From contig DYCJ01000179.1 of NCBI GenBank assembly GCA_019418195.1, positions 1 to 5,309 on the forward strand: a stretch of 5,309 nt of DNA. Reading direction: 5' to 3'. The notes under the pieces were generated by a model. That model made no database searches, was not told the DNA's origin, and worked only from the letters and a program-made list of their open reading frames with translations. Shown here in pieces: positions 1 through 5,309 of the stretch. The position numbers and the translations under genes are program-made. The DNA comes from Clostridiales bacterium (GTDB taxonomy: Bacteria; Bacillota; Clostridia; Lachnospirales; Lachnospiraceae). How positions within the stretch are numbered: position 1 is the first letter of the stretch; each line of letters opens with the position of its first letter.

Positions 1-27
1 GCAGCGTCAGATGTGTATAAGAGACAG
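1..27 (+). other. Nextera read-1 transposase adapter remnant (non-genomic)
   Basis: These 27 bases are identical to the 3' end of the Illumina Nextera read-1 adapter. Positions 9-27 are the complete 19-bp Tn5 mosaic end (AGATGTGTATAAGAGACAG) and positions 1-8 are the adapter bases that precede it. The mosaic end directly abuts the inserted fragment, so genomic sequence begins at 28. It is untrimmed library sequence carried into the assembly, not a natural Tn5 element: no transposase or second end is present. Translating it from position 11 gives the artefactual start MCIRDR, so any protein beginning there should be discarded. Confidence 0.97.
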
Positions 28-434
28 GTGTGGTATATGGTTTTGGTGCAGTCATTCTTATTTTCTCACTGTACCGGCTGAAAACCAAAAAGATTGCCAT
101 CGGCAAGATCCCGATCACACCGGTCCTTGTATTTGTCGGCATTGTCCTGATCACCACCGTGGTCGAGCTGATCGCCAGCTATATCATGGAATTCACCAGA
201 GGGAAATGGCTGTGGGACTACACCCGGTTTTCCTTCAATTTCGAGGGACGGATCGCATTAAATCCAAGTATCCGCTTCGGTATCGGCGGAATGATCTTTT
301 TATACCTTCTGCAGCCATTGTTTTATAAGGCGGCAGAAAAACTTGGAGAAAAGAAAGTGTCTGTAATTTCTTCCGTACTTGCTCTGATCCTGATCGTGGA
401 TTGTATCTATACATTTCTTATAAAATCAATCTAA
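28..434 (+). CDS. CmpB/DUF1113-type putative ABC transporter permease, C-terminal part
   Basis: About 135 residues of a small integral membrane protein, cut at the 5' end by the contig edge and adapter. Hydrophobic segments, counted from the GTG at 30, lie at about 3-15 (partial), 28-52, 83-98 and 110-131. Between the second and third is the family hallmark region: VEL...YIMEFTRGKWLWDY, then FNFEGRI and NPSIRFG (about residues 45-85). This pattern matches the Pfam ABC_trans_CmpB family (formerly DUF1113), common in Clostridia and annotated as a putative ABC-transporter permease although no transport substrate is established. The VYGFGA stretch normally lies inside the protein after an N-terminal membrane segment, so the GTG at 30 is not a real start. 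The stop is TAA at 432-434. No partner ATPase gene is visible. The family call comes from recalled motifs, not a search. Confidence 0.8.
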
Positions 435-466
435 AGTATGCAGATTACAGAAATGAATTGTAACAA

Positions 467-480
467 TGAATTTTCAAACA
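467..480. repeat. 14-bp direct repeat, left copy
   Basis: TGAATTTTCAAACA occurs here and again, identical and in the same orientation, at 1723-1736. The two copies bracket a block holding the possible terminator, the small broken gene and the whole glycosyltransferase gene. A 14-bp match between AT-rich stretches could arise by chance in 5.3 kb with a probability of perhaps several percent, so a mobile or recombination origin is only suggested. No transposase or integrase lies between the copies. Confidence 0.5.
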
Positions 481-490
481 CGCTCTAATA

Positions 491-535
491 CAGAACACCT
501 GGAAGGGTCCGCTACGAAACGTTCCAGGTGTTCTG
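491..535. terminator. 14-bp inverted repeat, possible two-way terminator
   Basis: The arms CAGAACACCTGGAA (491-504) and TTCCAGGTGTTCTG (522-535) are perfectly complementary across a 17-base loop, giving a stable stem in RNA from either strand. It lies about 57 bases past the stop of the plus-strand membrane-protein gene and downstream of the minus-strand genes, where a shared terminator is expected. Against this, neither side has a long T run: the plus side ends in TTCTGCTGTT and the minus side in TATTAGAGCG. Termination may be weak or assisted. A protein-binding palindrome or a small mobile repeat are alternatives. Confidence 0.5.
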
Positions 536-595
536 CTGTTCATGATGAAATTTTATCTTTCCGCATTCATATGCTCCGCGTTACTGTTTCGTCTT

Positions 596-771
596 TTAAT
601 CGATCGACACCAGTTCATAGCTTCTGTTCCCCAGCCCGATCTCTTCTCCATGTGCCAATACAAGCTCAGCATTTCTGGATTCCATACGATCCACAAGGTT
701 TCATTTTCAGTATAAATCATTTGCTGTTTTATCAGAAGTTCCATTTTGTTAAGCAGTATATACCTTAACAT
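596..771 (-). pseudogene. Small protein gene with apparent one-base frameshift
   Basis: Two minus-strand frames together make a plausible small protein of about 58 residues. The first frame, from the ATG at 771, reads MLRYILLNKMELLIKQQ and ends in YTENE. A shift near 700, at a run of A residues, moves into the frame NLVDRMESRNAELVLAHG followed by EEIGLGNRSYELVSID and a TAA stop at 596-598. The second part looks like real protein, with alternating strand-like and charged segments, whereas staying in the first frame gives a tryptophan-rich, atypical tail. There is no convincing ribosome-binding site, so the start is uncertain (771, 744 or 720 are possible). The gene lies 10 bases after the glycosyltransferase stop on the same strand and could have been co-transcribed. 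I do not recognise the family. It could also be a sequencing indel in an intact gene, or chance. Confidence 0.35.
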
Positions 772-781
772 TTATACAGTC

Positions 782-1717
782 TTATATTTCTGTATTACTC
801 ATTTGTTCAAGGTCATCTTTTTTCCATGGACCACGATCATAAAGTGATGCGATACGGACTGCCGCAGCCATTCCTCCGTCACCATAGGTTGGATGTTCCA
901 TAAATGCAATGGATTCTTGACTCAGCTCCTGTTCTGCTTTTATCGCATGCATCATTTCACTTTCCCAGCCATAAAGCCTCGCGACAGATGAAGCTTCGAT
1001 TCCCAGGATTGCATCCATAACATAATTTTGATAAGAAGTCATATGCTTTTCAATCATAAAACGCATAAGCTCCAGTCGTTTTGCCATGCTTGTTACATTT
1101 GATGAAGCGGGCGCAGTGCGATAATCGATCAGCGGACTTTCAACAATTCCAATATAACCCTCCGGCATAGTTTCCAACATGCTCAAAAAGAATTCCCAGT
1201 CTTCAAAACCGGAACGCATGGATTCATCATAACCTCCACATTGTTCCCATACCGCGCGCCGAAGGATATGGGTTGCCGGGCAGCAATTCCGTGCAAGAAA
1301 TGCCGACGGACTGCCTCCACTCGGACAAACAATGGCATCGAGAACTCCGAAAGTGTGCATCCAGGAAGATGCCGCAATCATAGATGGATGATCACGCAGC
1401 ATCTGACTAACCTGTTCAATATACATAGGCTCCAGCTTATCATCTCCATCAAGAATCAGAACCATCGGTGCCTGTGTTCTCCGAATCCCTGTATTTCTCG
1501 CTGCCGACACCCCGCCGTTTGGCTGGTACACAATCGTTACCTCAACGGATCTGTCATCGTCAGACTCAATACGCTTCAAAACCTTAAGAGAATCCTCATC
1601 CGTTGACCCGTCGTCCACAATAATAATCCTTGCCGGCGGAGTTGTCTGGCGGCATAAAGAATCCACCGCTTCAAGAATCATAGTTCCCTGATTAAAACTG
1701 GTAACAACCGCCTCCAT
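782..1717 (-). CDS. Family 2 glycosyltransferase (GT-A fold)
   Basis: This 311-residue protein should transfer a sugar from a nucleotide-sugar donor to an acceptor that cannot be deduced here. The N-terminal half is a classical GT2 domain: first beta strand and loop AVVTSFNQG (residues 3-11), IIIVDDGSTD (31-40) for nucleotide binding, NGGVSAARNTGI (67-78), and LILDGDD (87-93), which supplies the metal-binding DxD motif. GGYDES followed by GFEDWEFFL (170-178) is the usual acceptor-side ED motif that carries the likely catalytic base. The C-terminal hundred residues are helical, with no membrane segment or signal peptide, so the enzyme is probably cytosolic, making cell-surface glycans. The chosen ATG at 1717 is the only plausible start. 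An in-frame TGA lies at 1730-1732, and the protein begins right at the first beta strand, a few residues shorter than usual. No Shine-Dalgarno is visible. The gene stands alone rather than in a polysaccharide cluster. Confidence 0.88.
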   Translation of the reverse strand: MEAVVTSFNQGTMILEAVDSLCRQTTPPARIIIVDDGSTDEDSLKVLKRIESDDDRSVEVTIVYQPNGGVSAARNTGIRRTQAPMVLILDGDDKLEPMYIEQVSQMLRDHPSMIAASSWMHTFGVLDAIVCPSGGSPSAFLARNCCPATHILRRAVWEQCGGYDESMRSGFEDWEFFLSMLETMPEGYIGIVESPLIDYRTAPASSNVTSMAKRLELMRFMIEKHMTSYQNYVMDAILGIEASSVARLYGWESEMMHAIKAEQELSQESIAFMEHPTYGDGGMAAAVRIASLYDRGPWKKDDLEQMSNTEI

Positions 1718-1722
1718 GAAAC

Positions 1723-1736
1723 TGAATTTTCAAACA
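1723..1736. repeat. 14-bp direct repeat, right copy
   Basis: This is the second copy of TGAATTTTCAAACA, also found at 467-480. It lies between the glycosyltransferase promoter and its start codon. Read on the minus strand it supplies the in-frame TGA (1730-1732) that fixes the upstream limit of the glycosyltransferase frame. Its position exactly at the 5' edge of that gene is what makes the pair worth noting. Confidence 0.5.
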
Positions 1737-1748
1737 TCTTCTGAATTC

Positions 1749-1777
1749 ATCATACCATAAACTTCCATTATTTTGAA
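1749..1777 (-). promoter_or_regulatory. Predicted housekeeping-sigma promoter for the glycosyltransferase gene
   Basis: On the minus strand, TTCAAA (1772-1777) and TATGAT (1749-1754) are separated by 17 bases, and the -10 is preceded by TG plus one base, an extended -10. The -10 matches consensus at five of six positions and the -35 at four. Transcription would start near 1742, leaving only about 25 bases before the ATG at 1717. That leader contains the direct repeat and no clear ribosome-binding site. Confidence 0.5.
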
Positions 1778-1874
1778 TAATTCTTGCATTTGCAGCTCTT
1801 GATATTTTTCATGTACAGTAAAAGCTATGTACTTTTGTGTTGACCAAAAATTGACTTTTCTATGCTATAAATTT

Positions 1875-1883
1875 TGTTATAAT
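1875..1883 (+). promoter_or_regulatory. Possible extended -10 promoter facing the araC-type gene's 3' end
   Basis: TGTTATAAT is a perfect extended -10 on the plus strand. A TTGACT at 1851-1856 resembles a -35 but sits 21 bases away, too far for a normal pair. A short dyad CACTTGCAGTG (1886-1896) covers the expected start site. A transcript from here would run antisense into the regulator gene. No convincing plus-strand gene follows, so this may be an antisense RNA promoter, a remnant, or chance in AT-rich DNA. Confidence 0.3.
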
Positions 1884-1963
1884 AGCACTTGCAGTGTATA
1901 CTACTTTCTTGGACATCAGGCAGGAACAATCTGTCTTTTCAAAATGCATAACTTTTAACAGCT

Positions 1964-3022
1964 TTACCCAGAAACACTATGATCCTCATATCCGCGGATT
2001 TCTTTGGGCTTTTTTCCGTAGTATCGTTCAAACAAATGGTAAAAATGGCTTACATTTTCGTATCCGATCTGCCGGACAATCTTCCTGACAGGGAGATCGG
2101 TCTGTTCCAAAAGCTGCCGTGCATATTTCATGCGAATTTCAGTTACATACTGTCGGAATGACTTGCCTCTGTACTTTTTCAGTATCAAATTATAATAATT
2201 TCTGTTGTAATGGAACCGCTCTTCTAACTTTTCTACTGTTATGCAGTCCATGTTTGTCCGAATAAAACACTCCAATTCATACAGGAACACCTTTTCTCTG
2301 CCCTCCCGGCTGTCGGAATGAAGCTGCAGTGTGTAATCGCTGCACAGATGCTGGAGGATACGGATCATAAGGCCCTGTTCCACTTTCTCATATCCCGGTT
2401 CTTTTTCCAGATTTTCTCTGACAAGAACCTCTAACAACCGTTCCATGTCAAATCTGCGTTCTTCCTCCTCCCCTGTCCGTTTCAGCTCTAAAAAGCTCTG
2501 TTCTCGTCTCTGTCTCCACAAGGCATGAAACAGGAACTGGCGCATCTCATCTGTTCCATCATAACTTCTCAGCAGCTTCTCCATATATTCCGGTCGGACC
2601 CTAATGAAAAGAACAGCTGCATTTTCTGCTTCAATGTAATCCGCATGCTCACAATTCTGATCGGTGATCACAAATTCGCCCTGTCCGAATCTGATCTTTT
2701 CGCCCAGCAGAATCTGTGTGAAATTTCCTTCGATCACATAGAGGATCTCAACATACTCATGTTTATGAAACCAGCCCTGTCTCGGGCTTTCTCTGATGAT
2801 AAGTCTGGTTCCCGCCGGACTAATGCTCCACTCTGCACCATCCGCGCTATATATAATCAGAAGGACGGAAAGGTCTTCTGATATCCGACGTTCGCATATC
2901 GAGGACGTCTGGCCTTGTTGATTAAAATAAAGCATATCGTCACTTTCACTTTGCGCTTCCTGCTTCATACGTACATCTCTGATATATTGTACATGCTCTG
3001 AAATTCTGTATAATTCACACAT
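1964..3022 (-). CDS. AraC-family transcriptional regulator with cupin sensor domain
   Basis: This 352-residue cytoplasmic DNA-binding protein is probably the sugar-responsive regulator of the divergent GH2 gene. Residues about 60-145 form an AraC-type cupin ligand domain, with the typical HKHEYVEILYVIEGNF (86-101) and the GQGEFVITDQNCEH stretch (113-126). A charged, helical linker follows (about 145-245). The C-terminal AraC DNA-binding domain has two helix-turn-helix units: ITVEKLEERFHYNRNYYNLI (261-280) leading into GKSFRQYV, and PVRKIVRQIGYENVSHFYHL (311-330) followed by FERYYGKKPKEIRGY. The last part is the family signature. The start ATG at 3022 is supported by AAGGAAG at 3030-3036, seven bases upstream. 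The protein is complete, with a TAA stop at 1964-1966. I see no clear hairpin-plus-T terminator after it. The inducing ligand cannot be read from the sequence; a galactoside or related oligosaccharide is an inference from the neighbour. Confidence 0.92.
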   Translation of the reverse strand: MCELYRISEHVQYIRDVRMKQEAQSESDDMLYFNQQGQTSSICERRISEDLSVLLIIYSADGAEWSISPAGTRLIIRESPRQGWFHKHEYVEILYVIEGNFTQILLGEKIRFGQGEFVITDQNCEHADYIEAENAAVLFIRVRPEYMEKLLRSYDGTDEMRQFLFHALWRQRREQSFLELKRTGEEEERRFDMERLLEVLVRENLEKEPGYEKVEQGLMIRILQHLCSDYTLQLHSDSREGREKVFLYELECFIRTNMDCITVEKLEERFHYNRNYYNLILKKYRGKSFRQYVTEIRMKYARQLLEQTDLPVRKIVRQIGYENVSHFYHLFERYYGKKPKEIRGYEDHSVSG

Positions 3023-3082
3023 TTCATATCTTCCTTTTATTCTGTACCTATTTCAAATCCATGCATTTCGTCCCTATTTCTG

Positions 3083-3111
3083 ATTATATACATTTCTTTA
3101 GTCATTGTCAC
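3083..3111 (-). promoter_or_regulatory. Predicted promoter of the araC-type regulator gene
   Basis: On the minus strand, GTGACA (3106-3111) and TATAAT (3083-3088) lie 17 bases apart, matching the -35 at five of six positions and the -10 perfectly. Transcription would begin near 3076, about 55 bases before the start codon at 3022. Its -35 box overlaps, on the opposite strand, the -35 of the GH2 promoter, so the two promoters probably compete or are jointly controlled. Confidence 0.65.
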
Positions 3112-3133
3112 TTCCAAATTAGTTGACTATCAT
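3105..3133 (+). promoter_or_regulatory. Predicted promoter of the GH2 gene
   Basis: TTGTCA (3105-3110) and TATCAT (3128-3133) are spaced by 17 bases, and each matches consensus at five of six positions. Transcription would start near 3140, giving a leader of about 75 bases. The -35 box overlaps the -35 of the opposing regulator promoter almost completely. CATTGTCA occurs here (3103-3110) and again at 3152-3159, 49 bases downstream, and could be part of an operator. An AraC activator would be expected to bind in or near this interval. Confidence 0.6.
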
Positions 3134-3201
3134 ATAAATTAACAAAATCAACATTGTCATACGGCTTTCGGTCTGCAAAGATCCAGCCGGGCAATCATAA
3201 C

Positions 3202-3206
3202 GGAGG
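3202..3206 (+). promoter_or_regulatory. Shine-Dalgarno site deciding the GH2 start
   Basis: GGAGG lies eight bases before the ATG at 3215. Another ATG at 3208 is too close to this site and its frame closes after eight codons, so 3215 is the start. Confidence 0.8.
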
Positions 3207-3214
3207 TATGAAAG

Positions 3215-5095
3215 ATGCGAAGTCAGAATATTGATCAGGGGTGGGAATTTCAGTATGGCCTTAATTCCGGGTTTCAAGATCCCTCGAAAGCAAAAAGCGG
3301 ACGGAAAGTAAATCTTCCTCACGACTATATGATCGAGGGAGATGTGACCCGGACAGCCCCGGCGGCAGGCGCCGGCGGATATTACACAGCAGGAGTCGCC
3401 TCGTATACTAAATATATTGAAATTCCCGAAGCATGGGCAGACGAGGAAATTTATCTGCATTTTGACGGAGTTATGATGAACTCCACAGTCGACATAAATG
3501 GAGGAAAAGCCTGTCTGCAGCACAACGGGTACATCCCTTTTGCCATAAATATCACACCTTATGTCTATTTCGGAGAATCCAACCGGATAACTGTTATTGT
3601 AAATCCCAGTATGCAGCCCAATTCCCGCTGGTACACAGGAGCAGGGATTTTTCGCAGTGTCACTCTCATCCACGTGCCGAAACTTCATATTGCATGCGAT
3701 GGGATATACGGCTATACGAAAGAAATTGAATACGATGCTGATGGCATTTCGGCTGCTGCATATCTGCACACGGAAGTCGAGATTACCAATCATACGCTGG
3801 AAAATAAAATTGCCATGGTGGAAGTTACGCTTACCCGCGAGGGAAGCGATCAGGTTCTCCTGAGCAGAAAACAGAAGATACAGGTCAGCCCCAACGCATC
3901 TGACATTGCGTATCTCAATCTTACTGTAGAGAATCCGGTACTATGGGACTCTGAAAATCCAAATCTTTACCGTCTTCATGCGAAGGTAACAGATCTGGGC
4001 ATATTTAAAACACACTTTATCCCGACTGCCAAAAACACTACCGATGAAAATTCCGTACTTTTCGGGATCAAGACTGTACAGGCAGACGTCCGGCACGGTC
4101 TGCGGATCAACGGGAAGACCGTAAAATTAAAAGGAGGATGTATTCATCATGACAACGGAATGCTGGGAGCAGTTTCTCTGTATAAAAGTGAATATCGAAA
4201 AATCTCTATCTTAAAAAAACTTGGTTTTAATGCGATACGTACTACGCACAACGCACCTTCCGCTGCCCTCATAGAAGCTTGTGACCGCCTTGGGATGTAT
4301 GTCTTTGACGAGGCATTTGATGCATGGGGTATGATGAAACAACCCGGAGACTACAATCAGTTTTTTGATACAGACTGGGAAAAAGACCTGACAGCTTTTA
4401 TGAAGCGGGATCGGACGCATCCGTCCATAATCATCTGGTCCATCGGGAATGAAATTCCGGAACGCGGGGGAATGAATAACGGATATACTCTTGCTTCACA
4501 GATTGCCCGTACAGCCCGTGCCCTTGATCCTAGCCGTCCGGTCACTAATGCAATCTGTTCCTACTGGAGCGGTCTGGACGATTTGCTGGCTACTGAAAAT
4601 ATGAAAAAATTACTGGGAGATTCTTCTGCCAATCCCTCATCCATCCAGAATGCCGATGCAGGGAAAAACGATACAAGCTGGGAAGAATATTCCGAGGCAT
4701 TTACTAACGGACTTGATCTGGTAGGTTATAATTATATGGAAGATAAATACATCACAGATCACGAAATGTATCCGGAACGCATCATTCTCGGATCTGAAAA
4801 TTATCCGAAAGAAATCGGCATCCACTGGCCCATGATTGAGCGCACTCCCTATGTAATCGGTGATTTCACATGGACTGCCTTTGATTATATCGGGGAAGCC
4901 GGAATCGGAAAATCTCTATTTCTTGAACCGGACGATCCACTGCTGAAGATTGGACCTTTCGCTCTGATGTCAAACAGTTCTGAGTTTCCTTGGCGTCTCG
5001 CCAATGACGCGGACGTAGACATCAACGGCAATCTACTTCCTCAGGGTGCTTACCGGACAGTTGTATGGGGAAGCAGGGAAACCTATCTATATAGA
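3215..5095 (+). CDS. Glycoside hydrolase family 2, beta-galactosidase-like, 3' end lost at a chimeric join
   Basis: This retaining glycoside hydrolase probably removes a terminal beta-linked sugar (galactose most likely, glucuronide or another sugar possible) from imported oligosaccharides. There is no signal peptide, so it should act in the cytoplasm. The order is a GH2 sugar-binding domain (about 1-155, with NLPHDYMIEGD at 33-43 and WYTGAGIFRSV at 139-149), an immunoglobulin-like middle domain (about 180-285), then the TIM-barrel catalytic domain from about 290. GGCIHHDNGMLGA (307-319) and RTTHNAP (342-348) shape the active site. The acid/base is Glu413 in WSIGNEIPE and the nucleophile is Glu528 in ILGSENYP. 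WTAFDYIGEAGIG (553-565) and LPQGAYRTVVWG (608-619) close the barrel. Homology stops near residue 625 (YLY). The frame stays open to 5278, but codons after about 5095 read GH3 sequence backwards and are meaningless. Any C-terminal domains, such as the DUF4982-type domain common in relatives, are missing. Confidence 0.9.
5086..5095. other. Inverted chimeric junction on a 10-bp palindrome
   Basis: TCTATATAGA is a perfect palindrome. GH2 coding on the plus strand runs into it from the left and GH3 coding on the minus strand runs into it from the right, both broken mid-gene. It joins two oppositely oriented segments. A tiny palindromic overlap is the usual footprint of strand-switching during amplification, or of an inversion at microhomology. 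Confidence 0.75.
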
Positions 5096-5309
5096 GATCG
5101 TTCTGCGCCTCGGCCATGGCAGCGTGACACATCGATGAACTTTTTCCGTCTTCACCGCTTCCATCAGCCCACCAGTCGCTCATCACAATTCCTTCGAACC
5201 CCCATTCCCTGCGCAGGATCGTTGTATTTAAGTCATAACAGCTGGAGGTCCATATACCGTTCAACGCCCCATACGTAGTCATAACCGCATTCGCATGTCC
5301 TTCCTTTAC
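5086..5309 (-). CDS. Glycoside hydrolase family 3 beta-glucosidase-like fragment, both ends missing
   Basis: About 74 residues from the N-terminal catalytic domain of a GH3 enzyme, read on the minus strand from the window edge (codon at 5309-5307) to the chimeric join. The fragment reads VKEGHANAVMTTYGALNGIW, then LNTTILRREWGFEGIVMSDWWA, and ends MAEAQNDLYI. These are core GH3 motifs: the MTTYGALNG loop, the REWGFEG turn, and VMSDW, whose aspartate is the catalytic nucleophile. AQNDLY is typical of clostridial GH3 beta-glucosidases. After the isoleucine at 5088-5090 the frame continues to 5022 but is antisense GH2 and not protein. GH3 enzymes release terminal glucose or related sugars from beta-linked oligosaccharides, which fits with the GH2. 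Whether it is a true neighbour of the GH2, and in which orientation, cannot be told because the join is suspect. Confidence 0.85.

Larger units (their letters stand above)
435..781. other. Mostly non-coding gap between convergent genes
   Basis: This 347-bp stretch separates the ends of the CmpB-like gene (+) and the glycosyltransferase gene (-). It contains one copy of a 14-bp direct repeat (467-480), a 14-bp inverted repeat (491-504 with 522-535) and a probably broken small minus-strand gene (596-771), each listed separately. The open frame on the plus strand from 466 to 768 has no ribosome-binding site and no recognisable protein motif. I see no tRNA-like or riboswitch-like structure. Confidence 0.6.

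Noticed and set aside
11..328. Open frame starting MCIRDR on the plus strand
   Set aside because: Its start is adapter sequence and the rest is a shifted frame of the CmpB-like membrane protein gene.
466..768. Plus-strand 100-codon open frame
   Set aside because: It has no ribosome-binding site, runs through the inverted repeat, and is antisense to the more protein-like small minus-strand gene.
748..769. 6-bp inverted repeat GTTAAG/CTTAAC with a 10-base loop after the glycosyltransferase stop
   Set aside because: It is short and AT-rich with no T tract, too weak to call a terminator.
1894..2088. Plus-strand GTG-started 64-codon frame after the extended -10
   Set aside because: It lacks a Shine-Dalgarno, mostly overlaps the regulator gene antisense, and its composition shows no family-like pattern.
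3123..3139. TTGACT followed by TATAAA upstream of the GH2 gene
   Set aside because: The two motifs are only five bases apart and cannot form one promoter; TTGTCA/TATCAT with spacing 17 fits better.
3119..3793. Minus-strand 224-codon frame opposite the GH2 start
   Set aside because: It is antisense to well-conserved GH2 domain-one sequence, cysteine-rich in a shadow-like way, and has no recognisable motif.
1..5309. CRISPR array, toxin-antitoxin, phage-defence or other novel system
   Set aside because: There are no regularly spaced repeats, no nuclease, helicase, toxin or recombinase motifs on either strand, and the identified genes belong to ordinary carbohydrate and membrane families.

Overview
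The window looks like a metagenome or single-cell contig from a gut-type Clostridia bacterium, probably Lachnospiraceae. I infer this from moderate GC, a CmpB/DUF1113-type permease, an AraC regulator divergent from a family 2 glycoside hydrolase, clostridial-style Shine-Dalgarno and -10/-35 signals, and a neighbouring GH3 beta-glucosidase fragment. No single gene proves the genus.

Layout, left to right. Bases 1-27 are not genomic: they match the 3' 27 bases of the Illumina Nextera read-1 transposase adapter. Bases 28-434 hold the C-terminal part of a small multipass membrane protein (+). Bases 435-781 contain a strong 14-bp inverted repeat (491-535, possible two-way terminator) and, on the minus strand, what looks like a one-base-frameshifted small gene (596-771). 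Bases 782-1717 (-) encode a family 2 glycosyltransferase with its own promoter near 1749-1777. A 14-bp direct repeat (467-480 and 1723-1736) brackets the glycosyltransferase and the small broken gene, so they may be an inserted or recombined block. Bases 1964-3022 (-) encode an AraC-type regulator with a cupin sensor domain. It is divergent from a GH2 beta-galactosidase-like enzyme (from 3215, +). The 192-bp space between them holds two good promoters on opposite strands whose -35 boxes overlap, so the regulator probably controls both itself and the hydrolase.

At about 5086-5095 the GH2 reading frame stops resembling GH2. From there to the window end the minus strand encodes an internal piece of a GH3 beta-glucosidase, including the nucleophile motif. 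Neither gene reaches its natural end, and the join lies on the 10-bp palindrome TCTATATAGA. This is best explained as an inverted chimera (amplification or assembly artefact) or a real inversion. The adapter at the other end lowers trust in the contig ends.

Functionally, the core is an inducible, probably cytoplasmic, oligosaccharide-degradation locus: sensor-regulator, GH2 and probably a nearby GH3. The glycosyltransferase and membrane protein have no evident link to it. I see no convincing undescribed system here. The most notable points are the chimeric junction, the interlocked divergent promoters and the repeat-bracketed glycosyltransferase block.
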